From positions 1 to 64,000 of the forward strand of contig NZ_AOPZ01000316.1 of the NCBI RefSeq assembly GCF_000414115.1: 64,000 nt of DNA. Reading direction: 5' to 3'. This stretch comes from Streptomyces aurantiacus JA 4570. GTDB taxonomy: Bacteria; Actinomycetota; Actinomycetes; Streptomycetales; Streptomycetaceae. Below are positions 16,421-26,017 of the stretch, piece after piece. How positions within the stretch are numbered: the first letter of the stretch is position 1; each line of letters starts with the position of its first letter. The position numbers were made by a program, and so were the translations under genes. The notes below the pieces were generated by a model, which worked only from the letters and a program-made list of their open reading frames with translations, made no database searches and was not told where the DNA came from.

Positions 16421-19400
16421 GGTCGGCCTTCCAGCGCGCGTTGGCGGTCGCGAGATCGGTGCTGATGGTGATGGGCTGTGCGGTCGCCGACATGAGCGTG
16501 GCGGGCAGCAGATGCGCGTACGGGGTGTCTTCGAGGTGCGTGGGTTCCACGGCGCGGCTCCTGGCCAGGTCGAGCGTTTCGTGGAGCGCCGCCACCAGGT
16601 CGTCGGTGTCCCACGTTCCCTTCCGTTCCGGTGGGCTGACAAGAAGCATCGCCTGAGGCGGCTCGGAGTCGGGCCGGTCCACATCGGCGGCGATCCCGGT
16701 GGTCTCGCGCTCGGCGGGGACGACCTCGGTCCACTCGTCGAGCAGCAGGCCGCAGTGCGGCGCGTCGTCGTCGGCGCCGCGCGCGTAGTGCGCCGTGAAG
16801 AGCAGCCGGTCCTCGGTGAGCGTGGTGCCGGGGGCGAACTCCATGCCGAGCCAGTGGTCGTCCGCACGGTGGGGGAGCTGGAGGGGATGGAGCCCGGGTT
16901 CCTCGTCGTCGGCGTCCTCGTCCCGCAGCGCGCCGCTGAGCAGCACGGCCCGCTCCCACAGCCGGGGCATGTCGCGGACCCGTGCGAGGCCGTGGACCCA
17001 GTCGTCGAGCGGGAAGTCCCGGCTGAACGGCGGCCGGGTGAGGTGCCGGACGAGCCGCTCGCTGTCGTCCCGGGCCCGGCGCAACTCGGTGACGAGCGCG
17101 GCGGGCGGCGTGAACTCGGGTACGGCCAGGACTTCGGGCCCGAGCATCGCCTGGAGCGCCTCGATGCCCGCGGCGACCCGGTCGGGCCCGGTCACCGCCT
17201 GGTCGTACGTGGCGAGGGCGGCGTCGGCCGCGGCGAGCCGTGCCGCGATGTCGGTGCGCAGCGCGCGGGCCCGGTCGAGCAGTTCGTGGCCGAAGGCGAC
17301 GGTCCGGTCCTCGACGGCCGTCAGGTCGAGTCCCGCCGGATCGATGTCGGTGAGCGGGAGCAGGTCGGAGATCTGGGCGAGCAGCCCGCTGAGGGTGTCC
17401 CGGTCGGTGTGCGCCTGCTCGTCCAGATCGCGGAGCCGGCGCTGGAAGCCGCGGCGGCTGTTGCCGACGAGGGTGCGCAGCCGCGCGGGCCGGTCCGGGC
17501 GGGGAGTGGTCGGGGCCGTGGTGAGGAGGCGTTCGGCCTGCTGGAGGATGCGGAAGCGTTCGCCGTCCGGGGTGGCGGGCGGCAGCACGTCGTACTGCGC
17601 GAGGAGTGTGTCGGCGTCGGCCAGCGCCCGGGTCATCCGGGCCGCCGTGGTGGCGACGGCGGCGAGAACGTCGGTGTAGGCGCCCCTGCGCCACTGGGCG
17701 AGTTCGCCCCAGCCGCTGCGTACCATCCCGAACCCGGCGGCTGTGGTGGCGAGTTCGGCGTACCGGTGGAGGAACGCGTCGATGGTGCGGAGCACCGTGG
17801 CTCGGGACGGTGGCGCGGGTGGGTCGGGATAGAGGGGCGACAGGTCGTGGACGTAGTCGGCGGCGGCTTCGTCGAGCGCGGCGAGGGAGGCGCGGACGGC
17901 GGCCGGGCGGGCCCGGGGCAGGGACACCGCGTCGTCGGCGGCGCGGTCGACGGGCGCGGTGCCCGCCGCGGGCACCAGGTCGCTGGCGCGCAGTGGCCGT
18001 GAGGTGGTGAGCAGGGTGCGCAGCGCGTCGATGAGCGGCGAGAGTTCAAAGAAGGTGATCTTGTCGTGGACCCGTTCGGTGTGGCGGATGGTCAGCACGG
18101 CGTCCGGTCGTGGGCCGGCCCGGTCGATCACGGCGCCGACGATCCGGTCCTCCAGGTCGGTCATCGCCGCCGCACCCGCCGTACGCACTGTCCACAGCAG
18201 GTCGATCGGTGCGAGGCCGAGGTCGTCCAGGGCGACGTCGTGACTTTGCGGCCGGCCGTCGTCGGGGTCGGCCCAGGTGACATGCGCGACGATGTCGTCG
18301 GCGTCGGGCAGCAGCCCCTCCAGCCAGTCGTCGACGGCCGGTTCGGCCTGTGCCCGGGGCGCCGTGCGGCTGTCCGGACGCAGGCCGGGGCGCAGCCGCA
18401 GGCCGAGGCGGTGGGTGAGGGTGCTGCCGCTGCGCGGGGTCTCGACCACGGAGGGTTCGGGCGGGAAGCCGGCCTTGGCGTAGGCGTCGAGTGTCGCCGA
18501 GGCGCGCTCTGTGTTCCCGGCCAGGGCCTGGTGGGCGCTCTCGGCGACGGCGAGGTCGGCGAGCGCGTCGTGTACGTCCAGGAGCGCGCGGACCTCGCTG
18601 GTGAGCGCAGCGGCCTGGCCCGCGGTGGCGGGCGGCAGCACGCCGTCGAGCCCGAACGGGTAGCTGTCCGGGACGTCGGTCCGGGTCACGTGCCGTACGA
18701 GCGCGAGGCCGTCCACGACGTTGCGGGCCTCGACCTGCTCGATGGGAACCGGCCGGGACGGGTCGGTCGCGGTCTGCGGGATCTTTCCGGCGCGCAGCGG
18801 GAACCGCTCGCGCAGCGCGGAGATGAAGCGGTCGACCTCCGCCTCTTCGTGCCGGTCGTGCAGGCCGCGTTCAAGGCGGTAGCCGAGCAGCGCGCCCAGC
18901 GGCTGGCCCTGGCGCAGCCCGTCGAGGAGGCCGAGCGCGGTCCGTACCCGTGCGGAGCTCAGGTCGACGGCGAAGGCGCCGGGGTTGGCGGGACTGGAGT
19001 TGGCGGTGTATCCGGCGCGCAGGACGGCGGCGGTCCGGGCGTGGCCCGGAGAGGGCGCGTGTACGAAGCCCGCGTTCTCGGGGTCGTGCAGGAGGGGCGT
19101 GGGTCCGCCGAAGATCTCCGCGAGCTCGCCGGTCAGCTGGACCGGCGTGAGGTGGGCGGCCCTGGGGCGGAGGTCTTCGAGCCAGCCGTACGCACCGAGG
19201 TGCAGGCCGGGCCGTGCCTCGGTGCCGCCGTTCGCGCCGAACCGCAGTTCCTCGAGGCGCGCCGTGGCCAGGCCGACGCGCCAGGCATCGAGCCGGTAGG
19301 TGGCGAGGTCGAGGTGTTCGGCGAGGAGTCGTTCCAGGCGCGCGGTGGGCAGGTCGGCGAGGATGGCGAGGGCCTTGGTCTGCTCGGAGAGTTCGGCGGT

Positions 19401-21623
19401 GGCGGGTGTCTTGCCGAGCACGCCGGGGATGAAGTCGACCAGGAGCTGGTCCGCGTCACCGGTCACGGCACGCTCCGGCGAGTACAGCCGCCGGAACCGG
19501 CTCTCGCTCGGCAGCGACTGGCCCGGCCCCGGTATCCGTATGTGCACGAAGGGCGGGTCGGCGGCGAGTTCGTCGGGGGTGGCCACGCCCGCGGCGACGG
19601 CGAGGTCGCGGGCCGTGTCGGCCCAGCCGAGCAGGACCGCGTGCCGCAGCAGCAGGTACAGCAGTGCGGCGGGCGGCCTGTCGTCGGTGAAGCCGGCTTC
19701 GAGGCGGACCGCGTCGAAGTCGTGGGCCGCCTTGTCCGCGAGCCAGTGCAGGTAGTTGCGGTCGTCAGAGGTGCCGGCGCGTACGGGATCGGTCTCGGAC
19801 AGCGGGCGGTCGTCGACCAGCGGGGCGAGGAGCGGCTGCTGGAAGTCGACGAACAGCCTGCGCAGCAGGTCAGGGTCGTGCGCGGGGCCACCGTTCTGGT
19901 GCCCGAGCCTGGTCAGCAGCGCGCGCAGCGGCCCCGGCATGTTCAGCCGGTCGAGTGCGGGCAGGACGTTCGCGCCCTGGCCGCCGAGGTTCTCGCGGTT
20001 GAAGACGTCCTCGACGCTCTGCGCGTACCGCTGGTGGTACTCGGCCGAGGTGGGGTGGAGCGCGAGGATGTCCAGGAGGCGCTGGTGGGGGTCGTCGGTG
20101 CCGGCGCCGAGATAAGGGACCTTGGCGGCCGCGTCATGCCAGTCCTGCGCGGCCGCCGTGAGCAGGCGGTCGAGGCCGCGCAGATGGACGGCCGAGTCGG
20201 GCCACTTGAGGCGGGAGAACGCGGTGGTGACGAGGATGCCGTACGGCTGGCTGCCGATGCGCACGGCCGGGACGGGTCCGCGCCCCGAGACGTAACGGAG
20301 GAAGAAGTCCCTGGTCCGTCGTACGGCCTCCCGGTCAAGTACGGGGTGCAGGGCCGTCTGGAGGTACGAGCCCCAAGTGGCGGGCCACAGCGCGGTGTTG
20401 GCGGCGCGGGCCTCGCGCTGGTCGGTGCCGTCGGCGTGCGCCATGCCGACCAGCACGGACGGCGGGAGCCCAAGGAGTTCGGCGAAGCGTTGGCCGTCGG
20501 TCCTGGTGGTCCAGTCGGCGGGCGCGGCGGGCGGTGCGATCGGGGGGCGCAGGGCGGACTCCGCCTCGTCGTCCTCGTTCGGTCCTGCGGGCAGCCGTTC
20601 GGTGTTGTTCGTCGGGGTGCCCTGCGGCAGCAGGGCGTAGCCGTCGGGGCCGCGCAACTGCCCCGTGATCAGGTCGGAGAGCTGCTGCGCTGACGCCACC
20701 GGGTCGGGCTGCCCGCGCAGGCCGAACACGAGCAGCCGGTCGAGCCCGCCGCGCGTACGGTCGTCCAACGGAACCCGCAGCCCCATGCCGGACTGGACGG
20801 CACGGTCGAAGTCGGTCAGCCAGCGCAGCTCGTCCGGGACGTGCAGGGCGCCGGTGACCGGGTCCACGGAGAGCTGATCCGCGGCGGTCGGGTCGGGGCT
20901 CACGGGGAGTGTGTCCGGCACGGGCGCCCCGGTCGCGGACAGCACCTGCGTCCCGCCGACGTAGCCGAGGACCTGGAATCGGTCGGGCAGCAGGCGGGCG
21001 CGGGCCGCCCGGGTCCACGACTCGGCTGCCGTGGTCCCCGCGGCGGGCGGCGGCAGGACCAGGAACGCCACCTGTACGGCGTCGCCCGTGCTGACGGGCG
21101 CCGCCTCGACGCCGGAGGGGCGACGGGCCCGGACGGCGATGGCCCGGGTCGCGCCGACGGCGGCGAGCAGCGCGGCGTCGGCCCGGCGCAACGCGCCCCG
21201 GTCGCCGTGCGCGCGCCAGACGGAGGTCCAGTAGGTCACCGTCGGCTGCACGTCGGCCGTGGGCACCGGCTGAGCGCTGCGGACCACGAGCACCGTCGTG
21301 CCGACGGGGACAGCGCCGGGTTCTTGGGCGAGGTTGGCCGGGACTCGCCGGCCGAGGAGCCAGGCGGCGCGTCCGGGGGCGATGCGCGTGGACAGCTCAA
21401 GGCCGGCGGCCCGCAGCGCCGACGGGTCGCGTGCGGCGGCCCAGCGCGCGGTCCAGTACGCGTCGAGCGCGTCGATCTCGGCCTGGGTGGGCCGGGGTTC
21501 GAACTTGTCGACGGCCCACTCGTCGGGGAACACCCGGATCAGGAGTTCGTCCTCGGTGAAGCGCGTCTCGATCCGCACCGGGCCGAGGAGCACGGGGAAG
21601 TCATCACTGAGCTGAGTGTTCAT
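16413..21623 (-). CDS. giant protein of unknown function (1736 aa) in the six-gene operon
   Basis: A 1736-residue protein with no family I can name. It opens with PVLLGPVRIETRFTEDELLIRVFPDEW, then a segment of the kind RAAWLLGRRV. The N-terminal third is mixed alpha/beta and Pro-rich. The middle (about 430-900) contains RYVSGRGPVPAVRIGSQPYG and many aromatic-rich helices. The C-terminal third (about 1250-1600) is strongly helical, rich in Leu, Ala, Arg and Asp, as in long helical bundles. No signal peptide or membrane segment is present. The ATG at 21623 overlaps the previous stop (ATGA). Size and helical tail suggest a scaffold or structural subunit. Its strand is certain: the frame is unbroken for 5.2 kb and coupled at both ends. 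Confidence 0.88.
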   Translation of the reverse strand: MNTQLSDDFPVLLGPVRIETRFTEDELLIRVFPDEWAVDKFEPRPTQAEIDALDAYWTARWAAARDPSALRAAGLELSTRIAPGRAAWLLGRRVPANLAQEPGAVPVGTTVLVVRSAQPVPTADVQPTVTYWTSVWRAHGDRGALRRADAALLAAVGATRAIAVRARRPSGVEAAPVSTGDAVQVAFLVLPPPAAGTTAAESWTRAARARLLPDRFQVLGYVGGTQVLSATGAPVPDTLPVSPDPTAADQLSVDPVTGALHVPDELRWLTDFDRAVQSGMGLRVPLDDRTRGGLDRLLVFGLRGQPDPVASAQQLSDLITGQLRGPDGYALLPQGTPTNNTERLPAGPNEDDEAESALRPPIAPPAAPADWTTRTDGQRFAELLGLPPSVLVGMAHADGTDQREARAANTALWPATWGSYLQTALHPVLDREAVRRTRDFFLRYVSGRGPVPAVRIGSQPYGILVTTAFSRLKWPDSAVHLRGLDRLLTAAAQDWHDAAAKVPYLGAGTDDPHQRLLDILALHPTSAEYHQRYAQSVEDVFNRENLGGQGANVLPALDRLNMPGPLRALLTRLGHQNGGPAHDPDLLRRLFVDFQQPLLAPLVDDRPLSETDPVRAGTSDDRNYLHWLADKAAHDFDAVRLEAGFTDDRPPAALLYLLLRHAVLLGWADTARDLAVAAGVATPDELAADPPFVHIRIPGPGQSLPSESRFRRLYSPERAVTGDADQLLVDFIPGVLGKTPATAELSEQTKALAILADLPTARLERLLAEHLDLATYRLDAWRVGLATARLEELRFGANGGTEARPGLHLGAYGWLEDLRPRAAHLTPVQLTGELAEIFGGPTPLLHDPENAGFVHAPSPGHARTAAVLRAGYTANSSPANPGAFAVDLSSARVRTALGLLDGLRQGQPLGALLGYRLERGLHDRHEEAEVDRFISALRERFPLRAGKIPQTATDPSRPVPIEQVEARNVVDGLALVRHVTRTDVPDSYPFGLDGVLPPATAGQAAALTSEVRALLDVHDALADLAVAESAHQALAGNTERASATLDAYAKAGFPPEPSVVETPRSGSTLTHRLGLRLRPGLRPDSRTAPRAQAEPAVDDWLEGLLPDADDIVAHVTWADPDDGRPQSHDVALDDLGLAPIDLLWTVRTAGAAAMTDLEDRIVGAVIDRAGPRPDAVLTIRHTERVHDKITFFELSPLIDALRTLLTTSRPLRASDLVPAAGTAPVDRAADDAVSLPRARPAAVRASLAALDEAAADYVHDLSPLYPDPPAPPSRATVLRTIDAFLHRYAELATTAAGFGMVRSGWGELAQWRRGAYTDVLAAVATTAARMTRALADADTLLAQYDVLPPATPDGERFRILQQAERLLTTAPTTPRPDRPARLRTLVGNSRRGFQRRLRDLDEQAHTDRDTLSGLLAQISDLLPLTDIDPAGLDLTAVEDRTVAFGHELLDRARALRTDIAARLAAADAALATYDQAVTGPDRVAAGIEALQAMLGPEVLAVPEFTPPAALVTELRRARDDSERLVRHLTRPPFSRDFPLDDWVHGLARVRDMPRLWERAVLLSGALRDEDADDEEPGLHPLQLPHRADDHWLGMEFAPGTTLTEDRLLFTAHYARGADDDAPHCGLLLDEWTEVVPAERETTGIAADVDRPDSEPPQAMLLVSPPERKGTWDTDDLVAALHETLDLARSRAVEPTHLEDTPYAHLLPATLMSATAQPITISTDLATANARWKADHD

Positions 21624-24600
21624 GCCAGCATTTCCTGAGCGTGGACGGCGACCAGGACCGGGACCTGGAAGAGGATGTAGGCGAGGTCGGCGGAGCTGAG
21701 TCCCGCGTGCCAGAGCGGCAGGTTCTCGTCCTCCGCGCGCTGTTCACGCTTCTCCTGGTCGTCCTCGGAGCCGTCGAAGCCGGCCAGGGAGACGGACACT
21801 TGGGGATCGAGTTCGAGGAAACCGCGTCCGCTCGGGTCCACATCCGTCCACGACAGGTCGTTCCACACCTCGACCGGAGCGGGTGCCGCGTCGTCGACCC
21901 CGAACCTCGGGTCGCCCGGGCGCTCCTTGAGGACGAAGAACCAGCCCGCGTCGGCGGGTGGCGCGCCGCGTGCTTCCTCCGCGTCCAGGTCGAAGCCGAG
22001 GAGCGTGATGTCGGGTTCGATCCTCGCCTCGTACAGGGGCAGCCGTATGACGGAAGCCGGCGGGAGGCCCGCCCCCGGCGGGTCCACGAGCAGCCGTTCC
22101 TGGGTGAGGTCGGGCAGGCCGTCCTGGCCGGGTGGCCACTGGGCCCGCTGCGCGTAGACGGCGGCTGTCGGGTACCGCTTGAGCAGTTCGCCCCGGACGA
22201 CGAGGACCAGGTCCTCCTTGCGCGGGCCGCCGCCAGGGCGCGGGTTGGTGTTCCGGCCGAGCCGCGCGGTGGTCGGCCAGGTGTGGACCGGCGGGATGTC
22301 GTAGCACCGTTCGCGCCGCTGCTCGGGCGTCTCGCCCAGGCGGGGCTGCGCTGTGCGCGGGTCCCAGAACTGCCGGAACGGAGTGCCGCGTTGGTCGGTG
22401 GGGTACTCCCGCCAGAGCAGCTCGCGGGCCATCTCGTGGTTGAGCCCGGCCAGATAGGACTCAATGAATTCACGGTTGTCGGCGAGCAGGGTGAGGGAGT
22501 TCTGCGGGACCAGTCCGACGTTGGGCAGGAAGGTGTCGACGGACTGGTCCAGGAGCGCCTGGTAGGTGGGCAGGTCGAAGACCGGGTAGGCCATGGCCTC
22601 GATGAAGCCGTCGGCGAACGGCCGCAGCCGCTCGGGCAGTCCGACCGAGCCGAGGAGGGTCTTGGGCACCGTGGTGTCCGCGCGGAGACCGGTCAGTACG
22701 GAGTTGATGGTCACGGCCACGTCGAGCCGTCCGCGCCGGTCGGCCCTGCCCACCGAGGTGGCGACGGACCAGCCCTGGTACAGCTCGTGCAGGGCGCCCT
22801 TGAAGCGCAGCGCCTCCGGGCTGTCGGTGGCACCGGGCCGTGGCGCCACCGGATCACCCAGCTCGCGGAGCGTGAAGTCGGGGCTGCGCGGGAGGCTGTC
22901 GACCGGGTCCCCCGGCGGGCCGGGGTGCAGCTCGCGGGCGAGCCGCTCGGCCGTCACGACCCCTTCGGGAGTGGCCTTCGGCGCCGCGGCGGTGACCGGC
23001 CCGGTAGGGACGTCCATGCGCGGTACGAGCGCGTCGGGCGGCCGCTCCGCGGTGAAGGGCAGGGTCCGCATCAGCCGGGAGCCGGGCCGGGTGATCCGCC
23101 GCATCGGCGCGGAGAGCGGAGCGCCCGCGACCTGGCTGGCCGCCACATGGAATCCGATCGCGACCTTCTCCACCTGCCCGTCGAGTGCGGCGGCCGCCGC
23201 CACGGCGGCCGTCACCCGTGAGTGCGCGGGCGCGGTCAGACGAAGCGAACGGCCCGACGAGACGGCGGTCGGTGCCACCCCCGTGGTGCCCTCCGGCGGG
23301 TCGAGGTGTTTGGTCTGGAGCACGTGCCCCACCTCGCGGGCCAGTTGCGCCGCGCGGATTCTGGCGTTGGCGGCCAGTACGTCTCCGACCTGGGCCCAGG
23401 CGGCGGCCATCAGTTCTTCCTGGCGGGCCTGGACGACCTGCGCACCGAAGTGCGCGGCCGCCCGGAAACGCGGGTCGAGGTTGAGCCGGTGGACCCAGTT
23501 GCGGTTCTCCGGTGCGGGGACGGGGGTACCGTCCTGACGGGTCAGCAGCCGGGGGGTGAGGGCGTGCCACCGGCCGTACAGCTCCGGGGTGAGGACGGGG
23601 TCGGACGTTGCCGCGAGCGACGGCGGCGCGTCGAGCGCGGCGTGGGCCTCCGTGGGGGCCTGGTGCTGGTAGTCGTCGGCCAGGTTGACCAGCTCGGCCA
23701 GGGCCCGCTGGAAGGGGTGCGGATAGGGTGCCGCGGGCGGCGGCCGGTCGTGGAAGTTGTCCCAGTTCTCCGCCTCGTCCGGCTCGGTGCCCGGCGGCTG
23801 CGGCACCTTGAGAGCGCCGCCGAGCGGCAGTACGCCGCCGAGGCCGGCCGGCGTTTCGATGCCGGGCAGGCCGAGCCCCGGCGAGCGGTGCACGTCGATG
23901 TCCCGGCGCCCGACCCGCGGGTCGGGCTGCTGCGGGCGCAGCAGCCTCACGAGGGACTCGAAGTCGCCGGTGCTTCCCGTGGTGAACGTCCAGCGGTGGT
24001 AGTAGGGCAGGTGCCCGGGGGCCGACCGGCCTGGATACGGTGGGCCCCAGCTCAGGTACAGGGCGCCGGGCGAGCCCGCGGGTTCGAGGCCGAGCCCGGC
24101 AAGGCGCCCGGTCTCGAACGCCGGCACCAGGAACGCCTCGTACGCCGTGTCCGGGCGCAGGCGGCGCGGGCACAGCAGCCGTGAGCAGGCGTTGTCGGCG
24201 TTGGTGCGCAGCACCTCACCGAGTGCGGCGAGCGCGGGTCCCGTGCTGTCCGAGGCGACCGGCCCCACGAGCGAACCGTTGACGTGCACGTGCGCCCAGG
24301 CGCCGAGCTGGTCGGGCCTCGGCAGGGTGGCCTCGGGGGAGCGCACGGAGATCACGGGCAGCGGCCCGCTTCCCTGTGGGCTCTCGGTGAACTCCGGTGC
24401 CGCGCCGTTCGGCCCGGGCCCGGTGGAGAGGACGACGAGGGCGAGCCAGGGGGCCAGCCTTTTGGTGGCGTCGTCGGGTGGGGCCGGGCTGTAGCGCCAG
24501 GGGAAGTCCTCGTCGCAGAACTCGATGTGGGCGAGGTGGTTCGGCTCGTAGTTGGTGGTGCCGGGCCTCGGTTCCCTGCGCGAGATCGCGCGGGTGTCGA

Positions 24601-24799
24601 TGCCGGTCACGTCGCCCGGACCGTACAGCTGCACCGTGCGCTCGATGTCCTGGATCAGGGGGCCGCCCGCGAGCGGCTCGCCGGAGATCCGCAGCCGGAC
24701 CGGGAGGGCGGCGCGGGCCGCCGTGCCCGGGTCCCCGGTGATCCGGGTGGCGATGCCCGCGCGCAGCCACGGCAGGAAGGAGTACGCGTTCGAGGTCAC
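21620..24799 (-). CDS. large protein of unknown function (1059 aa) in the six-gene operon
   Basis: A 1059-residue protein that I cannot assign. The N-terminus reads SNAYSFLPWLRAGIATRI and, near residue 90, NHLAHIEFCDEDFPWRYSPA, followed by RLAPWLALVVLS. These are compact aromatic motifs suggesting a conserved fold at the start. A tryptophan and proline-rich middle follows, then a helical region (about 460-560) and a C-terminal part with RELLWREYPTDQRGTPFRQF. It has no signal peptide or membrane segment. The GTG at 24799 overlaps the stop of the kelch gene (GTGA), and its own stop overlaps the next start (ATGA). Translation of the genes is therefore tightly coupled, as expected for subunits made in fixed ratio. 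Confidence 0.88.
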   Translation of the reverse strand: MTSNAYSFLPWLRAGIATRITGDPGTAARAALPVRLRISGEPLAGGPLIQDIERTVQLYGPGDVTGIDTRAISRREPRPGTTNYEPNHLAHIEFCDEDFPWRYSPAPPDDATKRLAPWLALVVLSTGPGPNGAAPEFTESPQGSGPLPVISVRSPEATLPRPDQLGAWAHVHVNGSLVGPVASDSTGPALAALGEVLRTNADNACSRLLCPRRLRPDTAYEAFLVPAFETGRLAGLGLEPAGSPGALYLSWGPPYPGRSAPGHLPYYHRWTFTTGSTGDFESLVRLLRPQQPDPRVGRRDIDVHRSPGLGLPGIETPAGLGGVLPLGGALKVPQPPGTEPDEAENWDNFHDRPPPAAPYPHPFQRALAELVNLADDYQHQAPTEAHAALDAPPSLAATSDPVLTPELYGRWHALTPRLLTRQDGTPVPAPENRNWVHRLNLDPRFRAAAHFGAQVVQARQEELMAAAWAQVGDVLAANARIRAAQLAREVGHVLQTKHLDPPEGTTGVAPTAVSSGRSLRLTAPAHSRVTAAVAAAAALDGQVEKVAIGFHVAASQVAGAPLSAPMRRITRPGSRLMRTLPFTAERPPDALVPRMDVPTGPVTAAAPKATPEGVVTAERLARELHPGPPGDPVDSLPRSPDFTLRELGDPVAPRPGATDSPEALRFKGALHELYQGWSVATSVGRADRRGRLDVAVTINSVLTGLRADTTVPKTLLGSVGLPERLRPFADGFIEAMAYPVFDLPTYQALLDQSVDTFLPNVGLVPQNSLTLLADNREFIESYLAGLNHEMARELLWREYPTDQRGTPFRQFWDPRTAQPRLGETPEQRRERCYDIPPVHTWPTTARLGRNTNPRPGGGPRKEDLVLVVRGELLKRYPTAAVYAQRAQWPPGQDGLPDLTQERLLVDPPGAGLPPASVIRLPLYEARIEPDITLLGFDLDAEEARGAPPADAGWFFVLKERPGDPRFGVDDAAPAPVEVWNDLSWTDVDPSGRGFLELDPQVSVSLAGFDGSEDDQEKREQRAEDENLPLWHAGLSSADLAYILFQVPVLVAVHAQEMLA

Positions 24800-25965
24800 G
24801 AGGCGCCTCCGGCCGCGAAGATCTCGGTACGCACGGTCAGTTCGGGCACCGCGGGGTCGGCGGCGGCCGTGCCGGAGCGGGTGGTGCCCCCGGTGACGAG
24901 GACCTTCCCGCCGGGCAGCGGGGCGGCGGCGAAGGCCCAGCGCCCCGTGGCCAGTCCGGCGGCCGCCGTCCAGGTGTCGGTGGCGGAGTCGTAGAGGACG
25001 GTGCTGCGGTATCCGGCCTCGTCCTTGTCGTCGGCGGCGCCGCCGACGACAAGGACCTTGCCCTGGCCGAACGGCAGCGCGCGATGCAACGCCCGCCCGG
25101 ACGGCATGTCGGCGGCCGCCTGCCACGTCCCGGAGGCCAGGTCGTACACCTCGGCGGTGCGCTGACTGAACGGGTCGAACGGGCCGCCGCCCGGCGCTCC
25201 GGGTGCCGCGCCGCCGGTGATCAGGACCTTCGTCCCGGAGAGCGGCGTGGCCTGGTGGTGGCTGCGGGCCGCGCGCAGACTTCCCGTCGGCGTCCACTTC
25301 TTCGTGGTCGTGTCGTACAGCTCGCAGAAGGCGAGCGCGGGTTCCGCCGCCGTGCCGACCGGCGCCGTGCCGCCGCAGACCAGCACGGCCCCGCCGCTCA
25401 GCGGAACCGCGGTGTGTCCGGTGCGGGCCTCGGTCATGTCGCCCGCGGCGGACCAGGTTCCGGTGGCGGGGTCGTACACCTCGGCCGTGCGCAGGGCCTT
25501 GGTGGTCTGCGCGGAGCGGACGGTGGTGCCCCCGGCGACGAGCACCTTGCCGTCGGAGAGCAGAGCCGCACTGTGGCCCGCCCGGGGGCCCGCCATGGAG
25601 CCACTGGCGGTCCAGGCGCGGGTCGCCGGGTCGTACAGCTCGGTCGTCGCGAGCGCGGGAGCGTTCGGCGCCGGGCCGCTGGTGCCGCCGGTGGCGAGGA
25701 CCTTGCCGTCGGTGAGAAGGGTCAGTGTGTGCAGCCGCCGGGGGGTGTTGAGGGCGCCGACGGCGAGCCAGGTCCCGGCGGTGGCGTCGTGGACGGCGCT
25801 GTGGTTGACGGCGGCGGAGGTGCTGTCGGCGCCGCCCGCGACGAGCACGGCGTTCCCGGCGGCGAGGAGCACGGCGCCGTCGTGCTGCCCGTACCAGGTG
25901 GCGGCCGCGGGCAGGTCGGGCGCGGACGTCCATGATCCGGTGGCCTGGGCGGTGATGGTGGTCAT
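24796..25965 (-). CDS. stand-alone seven-blade kelch propeller protein
   Basis: A 389-residue protein made almost wholly of seven kelch repeats, each ending in a glycine pair (VLVAGG, VLATGG, VLVCGG, VLITGG, VLVVGG, VLVTGG) and followed by an AEVYD-like strand and a GTW-type tryptophan. Seven repeats make one closed propeller. Each blade lines up in order with the seven blades at the C-terminus of the DUF6603 protein upstream, for example TPTGSLRAARSHHQAT against TPTGSLRTARKGHQAT, so the two are paralogues. There is no signal peptide. The ATG at 25965 has GAGGGAG eight bases upstream, and lies 52 bases after the DUF6603 gene. The likely role is protein or glycan binding within the operon-encoded assembly. 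Confidence 0.9.
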   Translation of the reverse strand: MTTITAQATGSWTSAPDLPAAATWYGQHDGAVLLAAGNAVLVAGGADSTSAAVNHSAVHDATAGTWLAVGALNTPRRLHTLTLLTDGKVLATGGTSGPAPNAPALATTELYDPATRAWTASGSMAGPRAGHSAALLSDGKVLVAGGTTVRSAQTTKALRTAEVYDPATGTWSAAGDMTEARTGHTAVPLSGGAVLVCGGTAPVGTAAEPALAFCELYDTTTKKWTPTGSLRAARSHHQATPLSGTKVLITGGAAPGAPGGGPFDPFSQRTAEVYDLASGTWQAAADMPSGRALHRALPFGQGKVLVVGGAADDKDEAGYRSTVLYDSATDTWTAAAGLATGRWAFAAAPLPGGKVLVTGGTTRSGTAAADPAVPELTVRTEIFAAGGAS

Positions 25966-26017
25966 GGCGTGAACTCCCTCGCCGGGTCGGCCCGGCACGG
26001 ATGCGGTCAGGGACAGG

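Noticed and set aside
18066-20693. Plus-strand open frame of 875 codons opposite the 1736-residue gene
   Set aside because: High GC keeps antisense frames open. Its product is low-complexity Gly/Arg/Val without motifs, and the minus frame is coupled to its neighbours.
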